DNA of 64,000 nt from Streptomyces violaceusniger Tu 4113. Lineage in GTDB: Bacteria; Actinomycetota; Actinomycetes; Streptomycetales; Streptomycetaceae. Made by a program: the position numbers and the translations under genes. Below the pieces are notes generated by a model that made no database searches, was not told where the DNA came from, and saw only the letters and a program-made list of their open reading frames with translations. Location: contig NC_015957.1 of assembly GCF_000147815.2 (NCBI RefSeq), positions 2,232,001 through 2,296,000 on the forward strand. Reading direction: 5' to 3'. Shown in pieces: positions 44,977 to 53,995 of this stretch (the stretch's first letter is position 1; each line of letters starts with the position of its first letter).

Positions 44977-45010
44977 GCCGCCCGGTGCCTCCACGGAGGC
45001 GCCGGGCGGC
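44977..45010. terminator. Terminator after xylH
   Basis: A stem of about 15 bp with one G-T pair, arms 44977-44991 and 44996-45010, short loop, 18 bp after the xylH stop. Confidence 0.75.
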
Positions 45011-45130
45011 TGTCTGAAAAGAACACGCGTGACGGACATCGCATGGGGGGAGGTCTGCGCCGGAGGGCGGAACATTAGACTCGGGCGGACTGGCAAGCTC
45101 CATGGAGACGCTCGAAGCAAGGAGGCACGG

Positions 45131-47092
45131 GTGCTGCTGACCCGCATCACGGGACCGCGCGATCTGGACCGGCTCACTCCGGAGGAGCTGGACCAGCTGG
45201 CCGCGGAGATCCGCTCCTTCCTCGTCGACGCCGTCTCCAAGACCGGTGGCCATCTCGGCCCCAATCTCGGCGTGGTGGAGCTGACCATCGCCCTGCACCG
45301 GGTCTTCGAGTCGCCCCGGGACAAGGTGCTGCTGGACACCGGGCACCAGTCGTACGTCCACAAGCTGCTCACCGGCCGCCAGGACTTCTCCAAGCTCAAG
45401 AGCAAGGGTGGTTTGTCCGGTTATCCCTCGCGGTCCGAGTCCGAGCACGACGTCATCGAGAACAGCCACGCCTCGACCGTCCTCGGCTGGGCCGAGGGCC
45501 TCGCCAAGGCCAATGAGCTGCTAGGCAAGCAGGACCACGTGGTCGCCGTGATCGGCGACGGCGCGCTGACCGGCGGTATGGCCTGGGAGGCGCTCAACAA
45601 CATCGCCGCCGCCAAGAACCGCCCGCTGGTCATCGTCGTCAACGACAACGAGCGCTCCTACGGCCCGACCATCGGCGGCCTGGCCAACCATCTCGCCACC
45701 CTCCGGACCACCGACGGCTATGAGCGCTTCCTGGCCCGCGGCAAGGACCTGCTGGAGCGCACCCCGGTCGTCGGCAGGCCGCTGTACGAGACGCTGCACG
45801 GGGCCAAGAAGGGGCTGAAGGACTTCATCACCCCACAGGGCATGTTCGAGGACCTGGGGCTGAAGTACGTCGGCCCGATCAACGGCCATGACATCGAGGC
45901 GCTGGAGTCGGCGCTGCAGCGGGCGAAGCGTTTCGGCGGCCCGGTCATCGTGCACTGTCTCACCGAGAAGGGCCGCGGCTACCAGCCCGCCCTGCAGGAC
46001 GAGGCGGACCGCTTCCACGCCGTCGGCAAGATCCACCCGGACACCGGGCTGCCGATCTCGGCCTCCGGTGCCGACTGGACCTCGGTCTTCGGCGAGGAGA
46101 TGGTCAAGCTCGGCGAGGAGCGCGAGGACATCGTCGCGATCACGGCGGCCATGCTGCACCCGGTGGGGCTCACCGAGTTCGCCAAGCGCTTCCCGGAGCG
46201 GGTCTACGACGTGGGCATCGCCGAGCAGCACGCGGCCGTCTCGGCGGCCGGGCTCGCCACCGGCGGACTCCACCCGGTCTTCGCCGTCTACGCCACCTTC
46301 CTCAACCGCGCCTTCGACCAGGTCCTGATGGATGTGGCCCTGCACAAGTGCGGGGTGACCTTCGTGCTGGACCGCGCCGGTATCACCGGCACCGACGGGG
46401 CCTCGCACAACGGCATGTGGGACATGTCGCTCCTGCAGGTCGTCCCGGGTCTGCGGATCGCCGCCCCGCGCGACGCCGACCAGGTCCGCGCCCAGTTGCG
46501 CGAGGCCGTGGAGGTGGCGGACGCGCCGACCGTGGTGCGCTACTCCAAGGGCGCGGTGGGCCCGGCGGTCGCGGCCGTCGGCAGCATCGGTGGCATGGAT
46601 GTGCTGCGGGAGCCCGCGGCGGCCGACTGTGAGCGGCCCGATGTGCTGCTGGTCTCGGTGGGCGCGCTGGCCCCGATGTGTCTGGAGATCGCCGGCCTTC
46701 TCGACAAACAGGGGATTTCCACTACGGTGGTCGACCCTCGCTGGGTCAAGCCGGTCGACGAGGAGCTGCCCGCCCTCGCCGAGCGCCACCGCGTCGTCGT
46801 CACCGTCGAGGACAACAGCCGGGTCGGCGGTGTGGGCTCCGCCGTGGCCCAGGCGCTGCGCGACTCGGGCGTCGACATGCCGGTGCGCGACTTCGGTATC
46901 CCGCCGCGCTTCCTCGACCATGCCTCCCGTAAGGAGGTCATGGCGGAGATCGGGCTGACCGCACCGGACATCGCCCGCCAGGTCACCGGGCTGGTCTCCA
47001 GGATCGGCGGCCGCTACGGGAGCGAGTCCGCGGACGCGGGCTCCGGCGCCGATGTGACCCGGTCGGCGACGGCCGAGCCGGTGCGCGACTGA
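45131..47092 (+). CDS. dxs: 1-deoxy-D-xylulose-5-phosphate synthase
   Basis: A 653-residue Dxs, the thiamine-diphosphate enzyme that joins pyruvate and glyceraldehyde 3-phosphate in the first step of the MEP isoprenoid pathway. The ThDP/Mg motif is [16 protein letters not shown] (about 140-155), and the transketolase pyrimidine domain has [17 protein letters not shown] and [18 protein letters not shown] 45131 follows AAGGAGG (45119-45125) at five bases; the frame opens upstream at 45029 without support. The length is normal (about 640). Monocistronic. Confidence 0.97.
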   Translation: MLLTRITGPRDLDRLTPEELDQLAAEIRSFLVDAVSKTGGHLGPNLGVVELTIALHRVFESPRDKVLLDTGHQSYVHKLLTGRQDFSKLKSKGGLSGYPSRSESEHDVIENSHASTVLGWAEGLAKANELLGKQDHVVAVIGDGALTGGMAWEALNNIAAAKNRPLVIVVNDNERSYGPTIGGLANHLATLRTTDGYERFLARGKDLLERTPVVGRPLYETLHGAKKGLKDFITPQGMFEDLGLKYVGPINGHDIEALESALQRAKRFGGPVIVHCLTEKGRGYQPALQDEADRFHAVGKIHPDTGLPISASGADWTSVFGEEMVKLGEEREDIVAITAAMLHPVGLTEFAKRFPERVYDVGIAEQHAAVSAAGLATGGLHPVFAVYATFLNRAFDQVLMDVALHKCGVTFVLDRAGITGTDGASHNGMWDMSLLQVVPGLRIAAPRDADQVRAQLREAVEVADAPTVVRYSKGAVGPAVAAVGSIGGMDVLREPAAADCERPDVLLVSVGALAPMCLEIAGLLDKQGISTTVVDPRWVKPVDEELPALAERHRVVVTVEDNSRVGGVGSAVAQALRDSGVDMPVRDFGIPPRFLDHASRKEVMAEIGLTAPDIARQVTGLVSRIGGRYGSESADAGSGADVTRSATAEPVRD

Positions 47093-47121
47093 GCCACCGG
47101 GCCGCCGCCCCCTTTCCGCCC

Positions 47122-47154
47122 GGGCCGGCCGGAGCCTCCTGCTCCGACCGGCCC
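47122..47154. terminator. Hairpin after dxs
   Basis: GGGCCGG-N2-GGAGC, 5-base loop, GCTCC-N2-CCGGCCC: a 12-bp interrupted stem 30 bp past the dxs stop. Confidence 0.6.
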
Positions 47155-47284
47155 AGCGTGCGTCCCCCGGGCCCGCCCCCATCGGGTGAATCGGCCGGGG
47201 CTTCGGGTGTGCGCACCTCCCTCCCGCCCGGTTGCCAGAACCATGGGCGCCCACGGGGCACGGGCAGGCGTGGAGGTGGCATCG

Positions 47285-48856
47285 GTGAGCGAGCGGGAAC
47301 CCGAGGGCCGCTCCGGCGGCGGCACTGGTGGCGATACCGGCCGTAAGGACCGGCCGGACTATCTGCGGACGAAGTCGATCGAACAGTCCATCAAGGACAC
47401 CGAGGAGCCCGAGCACGCCCTCACCCGGTCCCTGTCCGCCCTGGACCTCACGGTCTTCGGCGTCGGTGTGATCATCGGGACCGGCATCTTCGTCCTCACC
47501 GGGGCCGTCGCCAAAGAGCAGGCGGGCCCCGCGACCGCCCTCGCCTTCGTCGTCGCGGGCATCGTCTGCGCGCTGGCCGCCCTCTGCTACGCCGAGTTCG
47601 CCTCGACCCTGCCGGTGGCCGGGTCCGCGTACACCTTCTCGTACGCCTCGCTGGGCGAGCTGCCCGCCTGGACCATCGGCTGGGACCTGGTGCTGGAGTT
47701 CGCGCTCGGCACGGCCGTGGTCGCGGTCGGCTGGGCCGGCTACGTCCGCTCGCTGCTGGCCAACGTCGGCTGGGAGCTGCCCGCCGCCCTGTCCGGGCCC
47801 GACGCGGCGCACGGCTTCTCCTTCGACGTGCTCGCCGCCGCGCTGGTGCTGGCGCTCACCGGGATCCTCGTCCTCGGGATGAAGCTGTCGGCGCGCGTCA
47901 CCTCGGTGGTGGTCGGGGTGAAGGTGACCGTGGTGCTGCTGGTCATCATCGCGGGTTCCTTCTTCATCGACCCGGCCAACTACCACCCCTTCATCCCCGA
48001 GGCCAAGGGCACGCTCTCGGGCTCGGGACTCACCGCGCCGCTGATCCAGCTGATGTTCGGCTACCAGCCGACGACCTTCGGCGTCGAGGGCATCTTCACC
48101 GCCGCCGCCGTGGTCTTCTTCGCCTTCATCGGCTTCGACGTGGTGGCGACCGCGGCGGAGGAGACCAGGAACCCCCAGCGGGACATGCCCCGGGGCATCC
48201 TCGGCTCGCTCCTCATCTGCACCGTGCTCTACGTCGCCGTGTCGATCGTGGTCACCGGGATGCAGAAGTACACCCGGCTGACGGTGGACGCCCCGCTCGC
48301 CGACGCCTTCAAGGCCACCGGACACCCCTTCTACGCGGGCGTCATCAGCTTCGGCGCCGCGGTAGGGCTCACCACGGTGTGCATGATCCTGCTGCTCGGC
48401 CAGAGCCGGGTGTTCTTCGCGATGAGCCGGGACGGGCTGCTGCCCAGGGTCTTCTCCCGGGTGCACCCGCGCTTCCGCACGCCCTACCGCTCGACGATCC
48501 TTCTCGGCACGCTCATCGCCGTCGTCGCCGGGTTCACCAGCATCTCCCAGCTCGCGGCCCTGGTGAACATCGGCACGCTCTTCGCCTTCGTCGTCGTCGC
48601 GCTCGGCGTTCTGATCCTCCGCCGCACCCGGCCCGATCTGCCCCGCGCCTTCCGTACGCCATGGGTGCCGGTGCTGCCGATCGCGTCGGTGGCCGCCTCG
48701 CTGTGGCTGATGCTCAATCTGCCCGCCGAGACCTGGCTGCGGTTCGCGGTGTGGATGGCCATCGGCCTCGTCGTCTACTTCCTGTACGGGCGCCGCCACA
48801 GCAGGGTGACCGAGGTGGGGACGCGTACGGAGCAGGGCCCGCGGGGAGCCGCCTGA
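47285..48856 (+). CDS. APC family amino acid permease
   Basis: A 523-residue amino acid-polyamine-organocation carrier of the cationic amino acid transporter (YfnA-like) subfamily, with about 12 hydrophobic segments. TM1 carries the unwound substrate loop VFGVGVIIGTGIFVLTG; IGFDVVATAAEETRNPQRDM marks TM6 and the following loop. A hydrophilic N-terminal tail of about 45 residues is acidic and Gly-rich. GTG 47285 has GGAGG eight bases upstream; ATG 47243 is an in-frame alternative. The substrate (branched-chain or cationic amino acids) is not certain. It converges on the NYN-domain gene with only six bases between stops. Confidence 0.92.
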   Translation: MSEREPEGRSGGGTGGDTGRKDRPDYLRTKSIEQSIKDTEEPEHALTRSLSALDLTVFGVGVIIGTGIFVLTGAVAKEQAGPATALAFVVAGIVCALAALCYAEFASTLPVAGSAYTFSYASLGELPAWTIGWDLVLEFALGTAVVAVGWAGYVRSLLANVGWELPAALSGPDAAHGFSFDVLAAALVLALTGILVLGMKLSARVTSVVVGVKVTVVLLVIIAGSFFIDPANYHPFIPEAKGTLSGSGLTAPLIQLMFGYQPTTFGVEGIFTAAAVVFFAFIGFDVVATAAEETRNPQRDMPRGILGSLLICTVLYVAVSIVVTGMQKYTRLTVDAPLADAFKATGHPFYAGVISFGAAVGLTTVCMILLLGQSRVFFAMSRDGLLPRVFSRVHPRFRTPYRSTILLGTLIAVVAGFTSISQLAALVNIGTLFAFVVVALGVLILRRTRPDLPRAFRTPWVPVLPIASVAASLWLMLNLPAETWLRFAVWMAIGLVVYFLYGRRHSRVTEVGTRTEQGPRGAA

Positions 48857-48862
48857 CCCGGC

Positions 48863-49270
48863 CTAGGACGAGCGGTCGGGGCGGACCGTCCGGGGGCCCG
48901 TCACCTGCGCGCCCAGCGCGGTGACCCGCGCCCGCAGCTCCTGGTCCGCCGTCACCACCAGGCACGGGCGGCCCTCGTCACGGGCCGCCACCACCTTCAC
49001 GATGTGGTCGTCGCCGCTGCCCGGCGCGTTCTCCACCCGTACGCCCTCCACCGGCTCGATGCCCCGCGCCGCGCCCTCGACCACCATCACGATGTCCACC
49101 GGAGGGCGGGTGGCCCAGCCGGGCACACCCGGGCGGTCGGGGAGCCCGGTCCTGGCGAGGACGGCCAGCCGGTCGCGGAGCCGTTCGGCGGCGCCGCGGC
49201 GGTCACGCCACCAGCCGTCGGGGACCGAACCGATCACGTTGGCGGCATCGACCACCACAAGTCCATCCAT
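48863..49270 (-). CDS. NYN/PIN-like RNA-processing domain protein
   Basis: A 135-residue protein with the PIN/NYN pattern: VVVDAANVIGS near the N-terminus (first Asp and Asn), GSGDDHIV in the middle (second acidic pair) and LVVTADQELRARV near the end (third Asp). Such domains are metal-dependent ribonucleases; Streptomyces copies are often labelled NTP pyrophosphohydrolase without support. It is divergent from the lectin-like gene with a very short gap. Confidence 0.7.
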   Translation of the reverse strand: MDGLVVVDAANVIGSVPDGWWRDRRGAAERLRDRLAVLARTGLPDRPGVPGWATRPPVDIVMVVEGAARGIEPVEGVRVENAPGSGDDHIVKVVAARDEGRPCLVVTADQELRARVTALGAQVTGPRTVRPDRSS

Positions 49271-49339
49271 AGTCCAGGCAAATTACTATGGACGTCGTTC
49301 GATCAGGTGGACCAACTCGGGGAAGGTTGGCAGCGGGCC

Positions 49340-50386
49340 ATGGCGTTGCGGTTGCTCCGCGGCAAGGACGACAGGCTCACGGCCTATGCACTGGTGGCGG
49401 GCGGTGTGGCGCGCTGGACGGAAGACCGGCCCGCAGGGCCGGAGTGGACGGGCCCCTGGCTGATCGAGGCCCCCGGCCTGGTCAGTCTGACCGTCGCTCA
49501 GAGCACGGAGGGGTACGCCCATCTGGTGGGGCTTCGGCGCCGGCCGGGCGGCACCGGCGAGCCGGCGCGCGTCGACATCGTCCACGCCATCCAGTTCCAG
49601 ACCGGCCGCCCGCTGACGGCGTGGCACTCGCTGGGCACCCCGCATCCGAAGGACCCCCGCAAGGCCGAGCGGACCAGCGCGCCCGCCATGGCGGTGGACT
49701 CCTCCGGCGCCCTGCGCGTCTTCGTCCGCAACGCCGGGGGCGGGGTGAGCGCGCGGCGGCAGGACCCCAAGGGGACCTGGGAGCGCTGGACCGACTGGAA
49801 GGGCACGGATGTGCTGGGCGGACTGTCGGCGGCCGCGACCGCCGACGGCCGGCTCGAACTGCTCGCACCGGCCGGGAAGGGCGCCGCGCTGCGCTGGTAC
49901 CAGCCCAAGCCCGGCGCCGCCCCGAAGCGGGGCGAGGACGTCCCCGCCGACGCCCGGCCGGATTCGGCGGCCGTGGTGGAGACCAGCCCCGGCACCCTCA
50001 CTCACTACTGGCGCGACGCCGACAGCGGCGAGCTCCTGGCCTGGCGGCCGGGCGCCCCGGCCCCCGCGCCGCTGGGCGGGTCGACGGGCACCGGCCCGGT
50101 CGCCGCGGTGCGCGCCGTGGTGGACGGTCACGACTGCACCGTCCTGGCCCACCAGGACGCCGGGCGGCTGGCGGTCGCCGCCCACCCCAGCGAGGACGAG
50201 GCGGCGGGGGTGTGGTGGACGCCCTCGGGCGAGCAGGGCGCCCACAACCCGGCGCTGGCGCTGGACGGGCAGGGCCGGGTGGTGCTGGCCGCCCTGGGAA
50301 TGGACGGACGGCTCCTGGTGGCCCGTCAGAAGACCGACGAGGGCGGGCTGGCCCTGAGGGCCTGGAACCGCGTGGGAAGCGGCTGA
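49340..50386 (+). CDS. Lectin-like beta-propeller protein, function unknown
   Basis: A 348-residue protein without signal peptide or catalytic motif. It contains repeated blades of the tectonin/PLL-like type: APAMAVDSSGALRVFVRNAG, GLSAAATADGRLELLA and NPALALDGQGRVVLAALG, each followed by a W/R-rich strand. Such propellers bind sugars. ATG 49340 gives a plausible N-terminus, but the frame upstream still reads like protein (WTSFDQVDQLGEGWQRAM), so GTG 49307 or a non-canonical start is possible. It ends before a 15-bp bidirectional terminator. Confidence 0.6.
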   Translation: MALRLLRGKDDRLTAYALVAGGVARWTEDRPAGPEWTGPWLIEAPGLVSLTVAQSTEGYAHLVGLRRRPGGTGEPARVDIVHAIQFQTGRPLTAWHSLGTPHPKDPRKAERTSAPAMAVDSSGALRVFVRNAGGGVSARRQDPKGTWERWTDWKGTDVLGGLSAAATADGRLELLAPAGKGAALRWYQPKPGAAPKRGEDVPADARPDSAAVVETSPGTLTHYWRDADSGELLAWRPGAPAPAPLGGSTGTGPVAAVRAVVDGHDCTVLAHQDAGRLAVAAHPSEDEAAGVWWTPSGEQGAHNPALALDGQGRVVLAALGMDGRLLVARQKTDEGGLALRAWNRVGSG

Positions 50387-50423
50387 GCGGCCCGCCGGCC
50401 CCGCTGAAGGGCCGGAAACGGCA

Positions 50424-50466
50424 CGAGCGCCGGGCGGGACCGATTCCTCGGCCCGCCCGGCGCTCG
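50424..50466. terminator. Bidirectional terminator
   Basis: A perfect 15-bp stem, arms 50424-50438 and 50452-50466, 13-base loop, between the convergent lectin-like gene and fadB. Confidence 0.85.
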
Positions 50467-50483
50467 GCCGGACCACTGTCGCG

Positions 50484-52613
50484 TTACGCCGGGACGCTCG
50501 CCACGCCCGGGGCCAGGAACGCCTTCCCGTTCACTCGCTCCGAGACGCCTTCGCGGTCCAGGTACGGCGTGATGCCGCCCAGGTGGAAGGGCCAGCCCGC
50601 ACCGGTGATCAGGCACAGGTCGATGTCCTGCGCCTCGGCGACGATGCCCTCCTGGAGCATCAGGCCGATCTCCTGCGCGACGGCGTCCAGCACCCGGGTG
50701 CGCACCTGCTCCTCGGTGAGGACGGTGTCGCCCTGCTGGAGCAGCGCGGCGACCTCCGGGTCCAGCTCCGGCTTACCGGAATCGTGGACGTAGAAGCCGC
50801 GCTTGCCCGCCTCGACCACGCGCCGGAGGTTCTCCGAGACCGTGAAGCGGTCCGGGAACGCGCCGTGCAGCGTCTCGGAGACATGCAGGCCGATCGCCGG
50901 GCCGACCAGCTCCAGCAGCACCAGCGGGGACATCGGCAGGCCCAGCGGCTCGATGGCGCGCTCGGCGGCGTCGACCGGGGTGCCCTCGTCGATGACGTTC
51001 TGGATCTCGCCCATGAAGCGGGTCAGGATGCGGTTGACCACGAACGCCGGGGCGTCCTTGACCAGGACGGCGGTCTTCTTCAGCTTCTTGGCCACGCCGA
51101 AGGCGGTGGCCAGCGCCGCGTCATCGGTCTTCTCACCGCGGACGATCTCCAGCAGCGGCAGGATCGCGACCGGGTTGAAGAAGTGGAAGCCCACGACCCG
51201 CTCGGGATGCTTGAGCTGGGACGCCATCTCGGACACCGACAGCGAGGAGGTGTTGGTGGCGAGGATGGCGTGCTCCGGCACGACCGCCTCGACCTCGGCG
51301 AACACCTTCTGCTTGACGCCCATCTCCTCGAAGACGGCCTCGATGACGAAGTCGGCGTCACCGAAGGCGGCGGCCTTGTCCAGCGAACCGGTCACCGCGG
51401 CCTTGAGGCGATTGGCCTTGTCCTGGTTGATCCGGCCCTTGAGCAGCAGCTTGTCGATCTCGCCGTGGACATAGCCCACGCCCTTGTCGACCCGCTCCTG
51501 GTCGATGTCGGTCAGGACGACCGGCACCTCCAGACGCCGCACGAACAGCAGGGCCAACTGCGAGGCCATCAGACCCGCGCCCACGACGCCCACCTTGGAG
51601 ACCGGGCGCGCCAGCGACTTGTCCGGGGCGCCGGCCGGGCGCTTGCCGCGCTTCTGCACCAGGTTGAAGGCGTAGATGCCGCTGCGCAGCTCACTGCCCA
51701 TGATCAGGTCGGCGAGCGCGTTCTCCTCGGCCTCGTAGCCGCGGGCGAGGTCGCCGTTGCGCGCGGCGTCGATGATCTCCAGCGCGCGGTAGGCGGCCGG
51801 GGCCGCCCCGTGCACCTTGCCGTCGGCGATGGCACGGCCGCGCACCACGGCCTCGTGCCAGGCGTCGCCGCGGTCGATCTCGGGCCGTACGACCTCGATC
51901 TCGCCCTTGAGGACGGAGGCGGTCCAGATCAGCGACTGCTCGAGGAAGTCCGCGCCCTCGAAGATCGCGTCCGCGATCCCGAGCTCATAGACCTGCTCGC
52001 CCTTGAGCTGCTTGTTCTGGTTGAGGGAGTTCTCGATGATGACCGAGACCGCGCGGTCGGCGCCGATCAGGTTCGGCAGCAGGGTGCAGCCGCCCCAGCC
52101 GGGGACGAGGCCCAGGAACACCTCGGGCAGCGAGAAGGCCGGCAGCGCCGCGGAGACGGTGCGGTAGGCGCAGTGCAGCCCGACCTCGACCCCGCCGCCC
52201 ATCGCCGCGCCGTTGTAGTACGCGAAGGTGGGCACGGCGAGCGAGGACAGCCGCTTGAAGACGTCATGGCCGCCCTTGCCGATGGCCAGCGCGTCCTCAT
52301 GGCGCTTCAGCAGCTCCACGCCCTTGAGGTCGGCGCCCACGGCGAAGATGAACGGCTTGCCGGTGATGCCGACACCGGTGATCTCGCCGTCCGCCGCCTC
52401 CTTCTCGACCTGGTCGATCGCCGTGTCGAGGTTGGCGAGCGAGGCCGGGCCGAAGGTGGTGGGCTTGGTGTGATCCAGGCCGTTGTCCAGCGTGATGAGC
52501 GCGAAGCGGCCCGCGCCCTGGGGGAGATCGAGGTGGCGGACGTGCGCCTGCGTCACGACCTCGCCCGGGAACAGCTCTGCCGCCCCCTTGAGAAGCTCTG
52601 CGGTGTTGGTCAC
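50484..52613 (-). CDS. fadB: Fatty acid oxidation multifunctional protein FadB/FadJ type
   Basis: A 709-residue protein. Residues 1-190 are the enoyl-CoA hydratase/isomerase (crotonase) domain, with the oxyanion-hole segments FAVGADLKG and NGAAMGGGVEVGLH. Residues 330-510 are the 3-hydroxyacyl-CoA dehydrogenase NAD-binding domain (VGVVGAGLMASQLAL) with FHFFNPVAILPLLEIV carrying the catalytic His. Two C-terminal dehydrogenase domains follow. The GTG start at 52613 overlaps the fadA stop by four bases. With FadA it forms the beta-oxidation complex. Confidence 0.95.
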   Translation of the reverse strand: MTNTAELLKGAAELFPGEVVTQAHVRHLDLPQGAGRFALITLDNGLDHTKPTTFGPASLANLDTAIDQVEKEAADGEITGVGITGKPFIFAVGADLKGVELLKRHEDALAIGKGGHDVFKRLSSLAVPTFAYYNGAAMGGGVEVGLHCAYRTVSAALPAFSLPEVFLGLVPGWGGCTLLPNLIGADRAVSVIIENSLNQNKQLKGEQVYELGIADAIFEGADFLEQSLIWTASVLKGEIEVVRPEIDRGDAWHEAVVRGRAIADGKVHGAAPAAYRALEIIDAARNGDLARGYEAEENALADLIMGSELRSGIYAFNLVQKRGKRPAGAPDKSLARPVSKVGVVGAGLMASQLALLFVRRLEVPVVLTDIDQERVDKGVGYVHGEIDKLLLKGRINQDKANRLKAAVTGSLDKAAAFGDADFVIEAVFEEMGVKQKVFAEVEAVVPEHAILATNTSSLSVSEMASQLKHPERVVGFHFFNPVAILPLLEIVRGEKTDDAALATAFGVAKKLKKTAVLVKDAPAFVVNRILTRFMGEIQNVIDEGTPVDAAERAIEPLGLPMSPLVLLELVGPAIGLHVSETLHGAFPDRFTVSENLRRVVEAGKRGFYVHDSGKPELDPEVAALLQQGDTVLTEEQVRTRVLDAVAQEIGLMLQEGIVAEAQDIDLCLITGAGWPFHLGGITPYLDREGVSERVNGKAFLAPGVASVPA

Positions 52614-53827
52614 TTGTTCCCCTCGAAGTGCGGGTTCTCCCAGATCACGGTGCCACCCATGCCGAAGCCGATGCACATCGTGGTGATGCCGTAGCGGACC
52701 TCCGGCTGCTCCTCGAACTGCCGCGCCAGCTGCGTCATCAGCCGGACACCGGAGGAGGCCAGCGGATGGCCGAAGGCGATGGCGCCGCCGTACTGGTTGA
52801 CGCGCGCATCGTCGTCGGCGATGCCGTAGTGGTCCAGGAACGACAGGACCTGGACGGCGAACGCCTCGTTGATCTCGAACAGGCCGATGTCCTCGATCGA
52901 CAGACCGGCCTTGGCGAGCGCCTTCTTGGTCGCCGGGACCGGGCCGTAGCCCATCACCTCGGGCTCGACGCCCGCGAAGGCGAAGGAGACCAGGCGCATC
53001 CGCACCGGCAGGCCCAGCTCCTGGGCGAAGTCCTCGGAGGCGAGCAGCGAGGCGGTGGCGCCGTCGTTGAGCCCCGCGGAGTTACCGGCCGTGATCCGGC
53101 CGTGCGGGCGGAACGGGGTCTTCAGCGAGGCCAGGCCCTCCAGCGTGGTGCCCGGGCGCATCGGCTCATCCGCGGTCGCCAGGCCCCAGCCCACCTCGCC
53201 GCCCTCGGGGGAGGTGCGGCGCACCGAGACCGGCACCAGGTCCTGCTGGATCTTCCCGTTGGCGTACGCCTTGGCGGCCTTCTCCTGGCTGCGCACCGCG
53301 AACTCGTCGGCGCGCGCCTTGGTGATGTGCGGCAGCCGGTCGTGGAGGTTCTCCGCCGTCATGCCCATGAACAGGGCCGACTCGTCGACCAGCTTCTCCG
53401 AGACGAAGCGGGGGTTGGGGTCCACCGCCTCGCCCATGGGGTGACGGCCCATGTGCTCGACGCCGCCCGCGACGACGGCGTCATAGGCGCCGAAGGCGAT
53501 GGAGCCCGCGGTGGTCGTCACGGCCGTCATCGCACCGGCACACATCCGGTCGATGGCGTAGCCGGGGACCGACTGGGGCAGCCCGGCCAGGATGCCCGCG
53601 GTGCGGCCGATGGTCAGGCCCTGGTCGCCGATCTGCGTCGTCGCGGCGATGGCCACCTCGTCGATGCGCTCCGGCGGCAGATCCGGGTTGCGGCGCAGCA
53701 GCTCCCGGATGCACTTGACGACCATGTCGTCGGCGCGGGTCTCATGGTAGATGCCCTTCGGGCCCGCCTTGCCGAATGGGGTCCGGACGCCGTCGACGAA
53801 GACGACGTCCCTAGCGGTACGAGGCAC
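52610..53827 (-). CDS. fadA: 3-ketoacyl-CoA thiolase (acetyl-CoA acyltransferase)
   Basis: A 405-residue thiolase. The nucleophilic Cys is in DRMCAGAMTA (about residue 93), the catalytic His in GGAIAFGHPLASSG, and the second Cys in TMCIGFGMGGT near the C-terminus. It cleaves 3-ketoacyl-CoA in the last step of beta-oxidation. GTG 53827 is preceded by GGAGGAGAG. First gene of the fadA-fadB operon (GTGA overlap). A short TACT-N4-AGTA palindrome at 53898-53909, 71 bp upstream, may be an operator. Confidence 0.95.
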   Translation of the reverse strand: MPRTARDVVFVDGVRTPFGKAGPKGIYHETRADDMVVKCIRELLRRNPDLPPERIDEVAIAATTQIGDQGLTIGRTAGILAGLPQSVPGYAIDRMCAGAMTAVTTTAGSIAFGAYDAVVAGGVEHMGRHPMGEAVDPNPRFVSEKLVDESALFMGMTAENLHDRLPHITKARADEFAVRSQEKAAKAYANGKIQQDLVPVSVRRTSPEGGEVGWGLATADEPMRPGTTLEGLASLKTPFRPHGRITAGNSAGLNDGATASLLASEDFAQELGLPVRMRLVSFAFAGVEPEVMGYGPVPATKKALAKAGLSIEDIGLFEINEAFAVQVLSFLDHYGIADDDARVNQYGGAIAFGHPLASSGVRLMTQLARQFEEQPEVRYGITTMCIGFGMGGTVIWENPHFEGNK

Positions 53828-53995
53828 GTTGGCTCTCCTCCAGGTGCGGGATGGCACTGCTGCGGGCACGCCCGGGGCGCGCCTCACAGCCTCATGCTAC
53901 TTATGAGTAACCAAGCTGCCCAGTCCCCACGACCGGAGGGTTGAAGGTCACAGCCGCGGGCCGGCGGCGCCCGCCGCCGGTCCACGCGCGTCACA

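Noticed and set aside
45521..48799. 1092-residue minus-strand frame opposite dxs and the APC permease
   Set aside because: It spans two clearly real genes and their intergenic terminator; no family pattern.
50583..52694. 703-residue plus-strand frame opposite fadB
   Set aside because: Antisense shadow; low complexity, no motif, no ribosome binding site.
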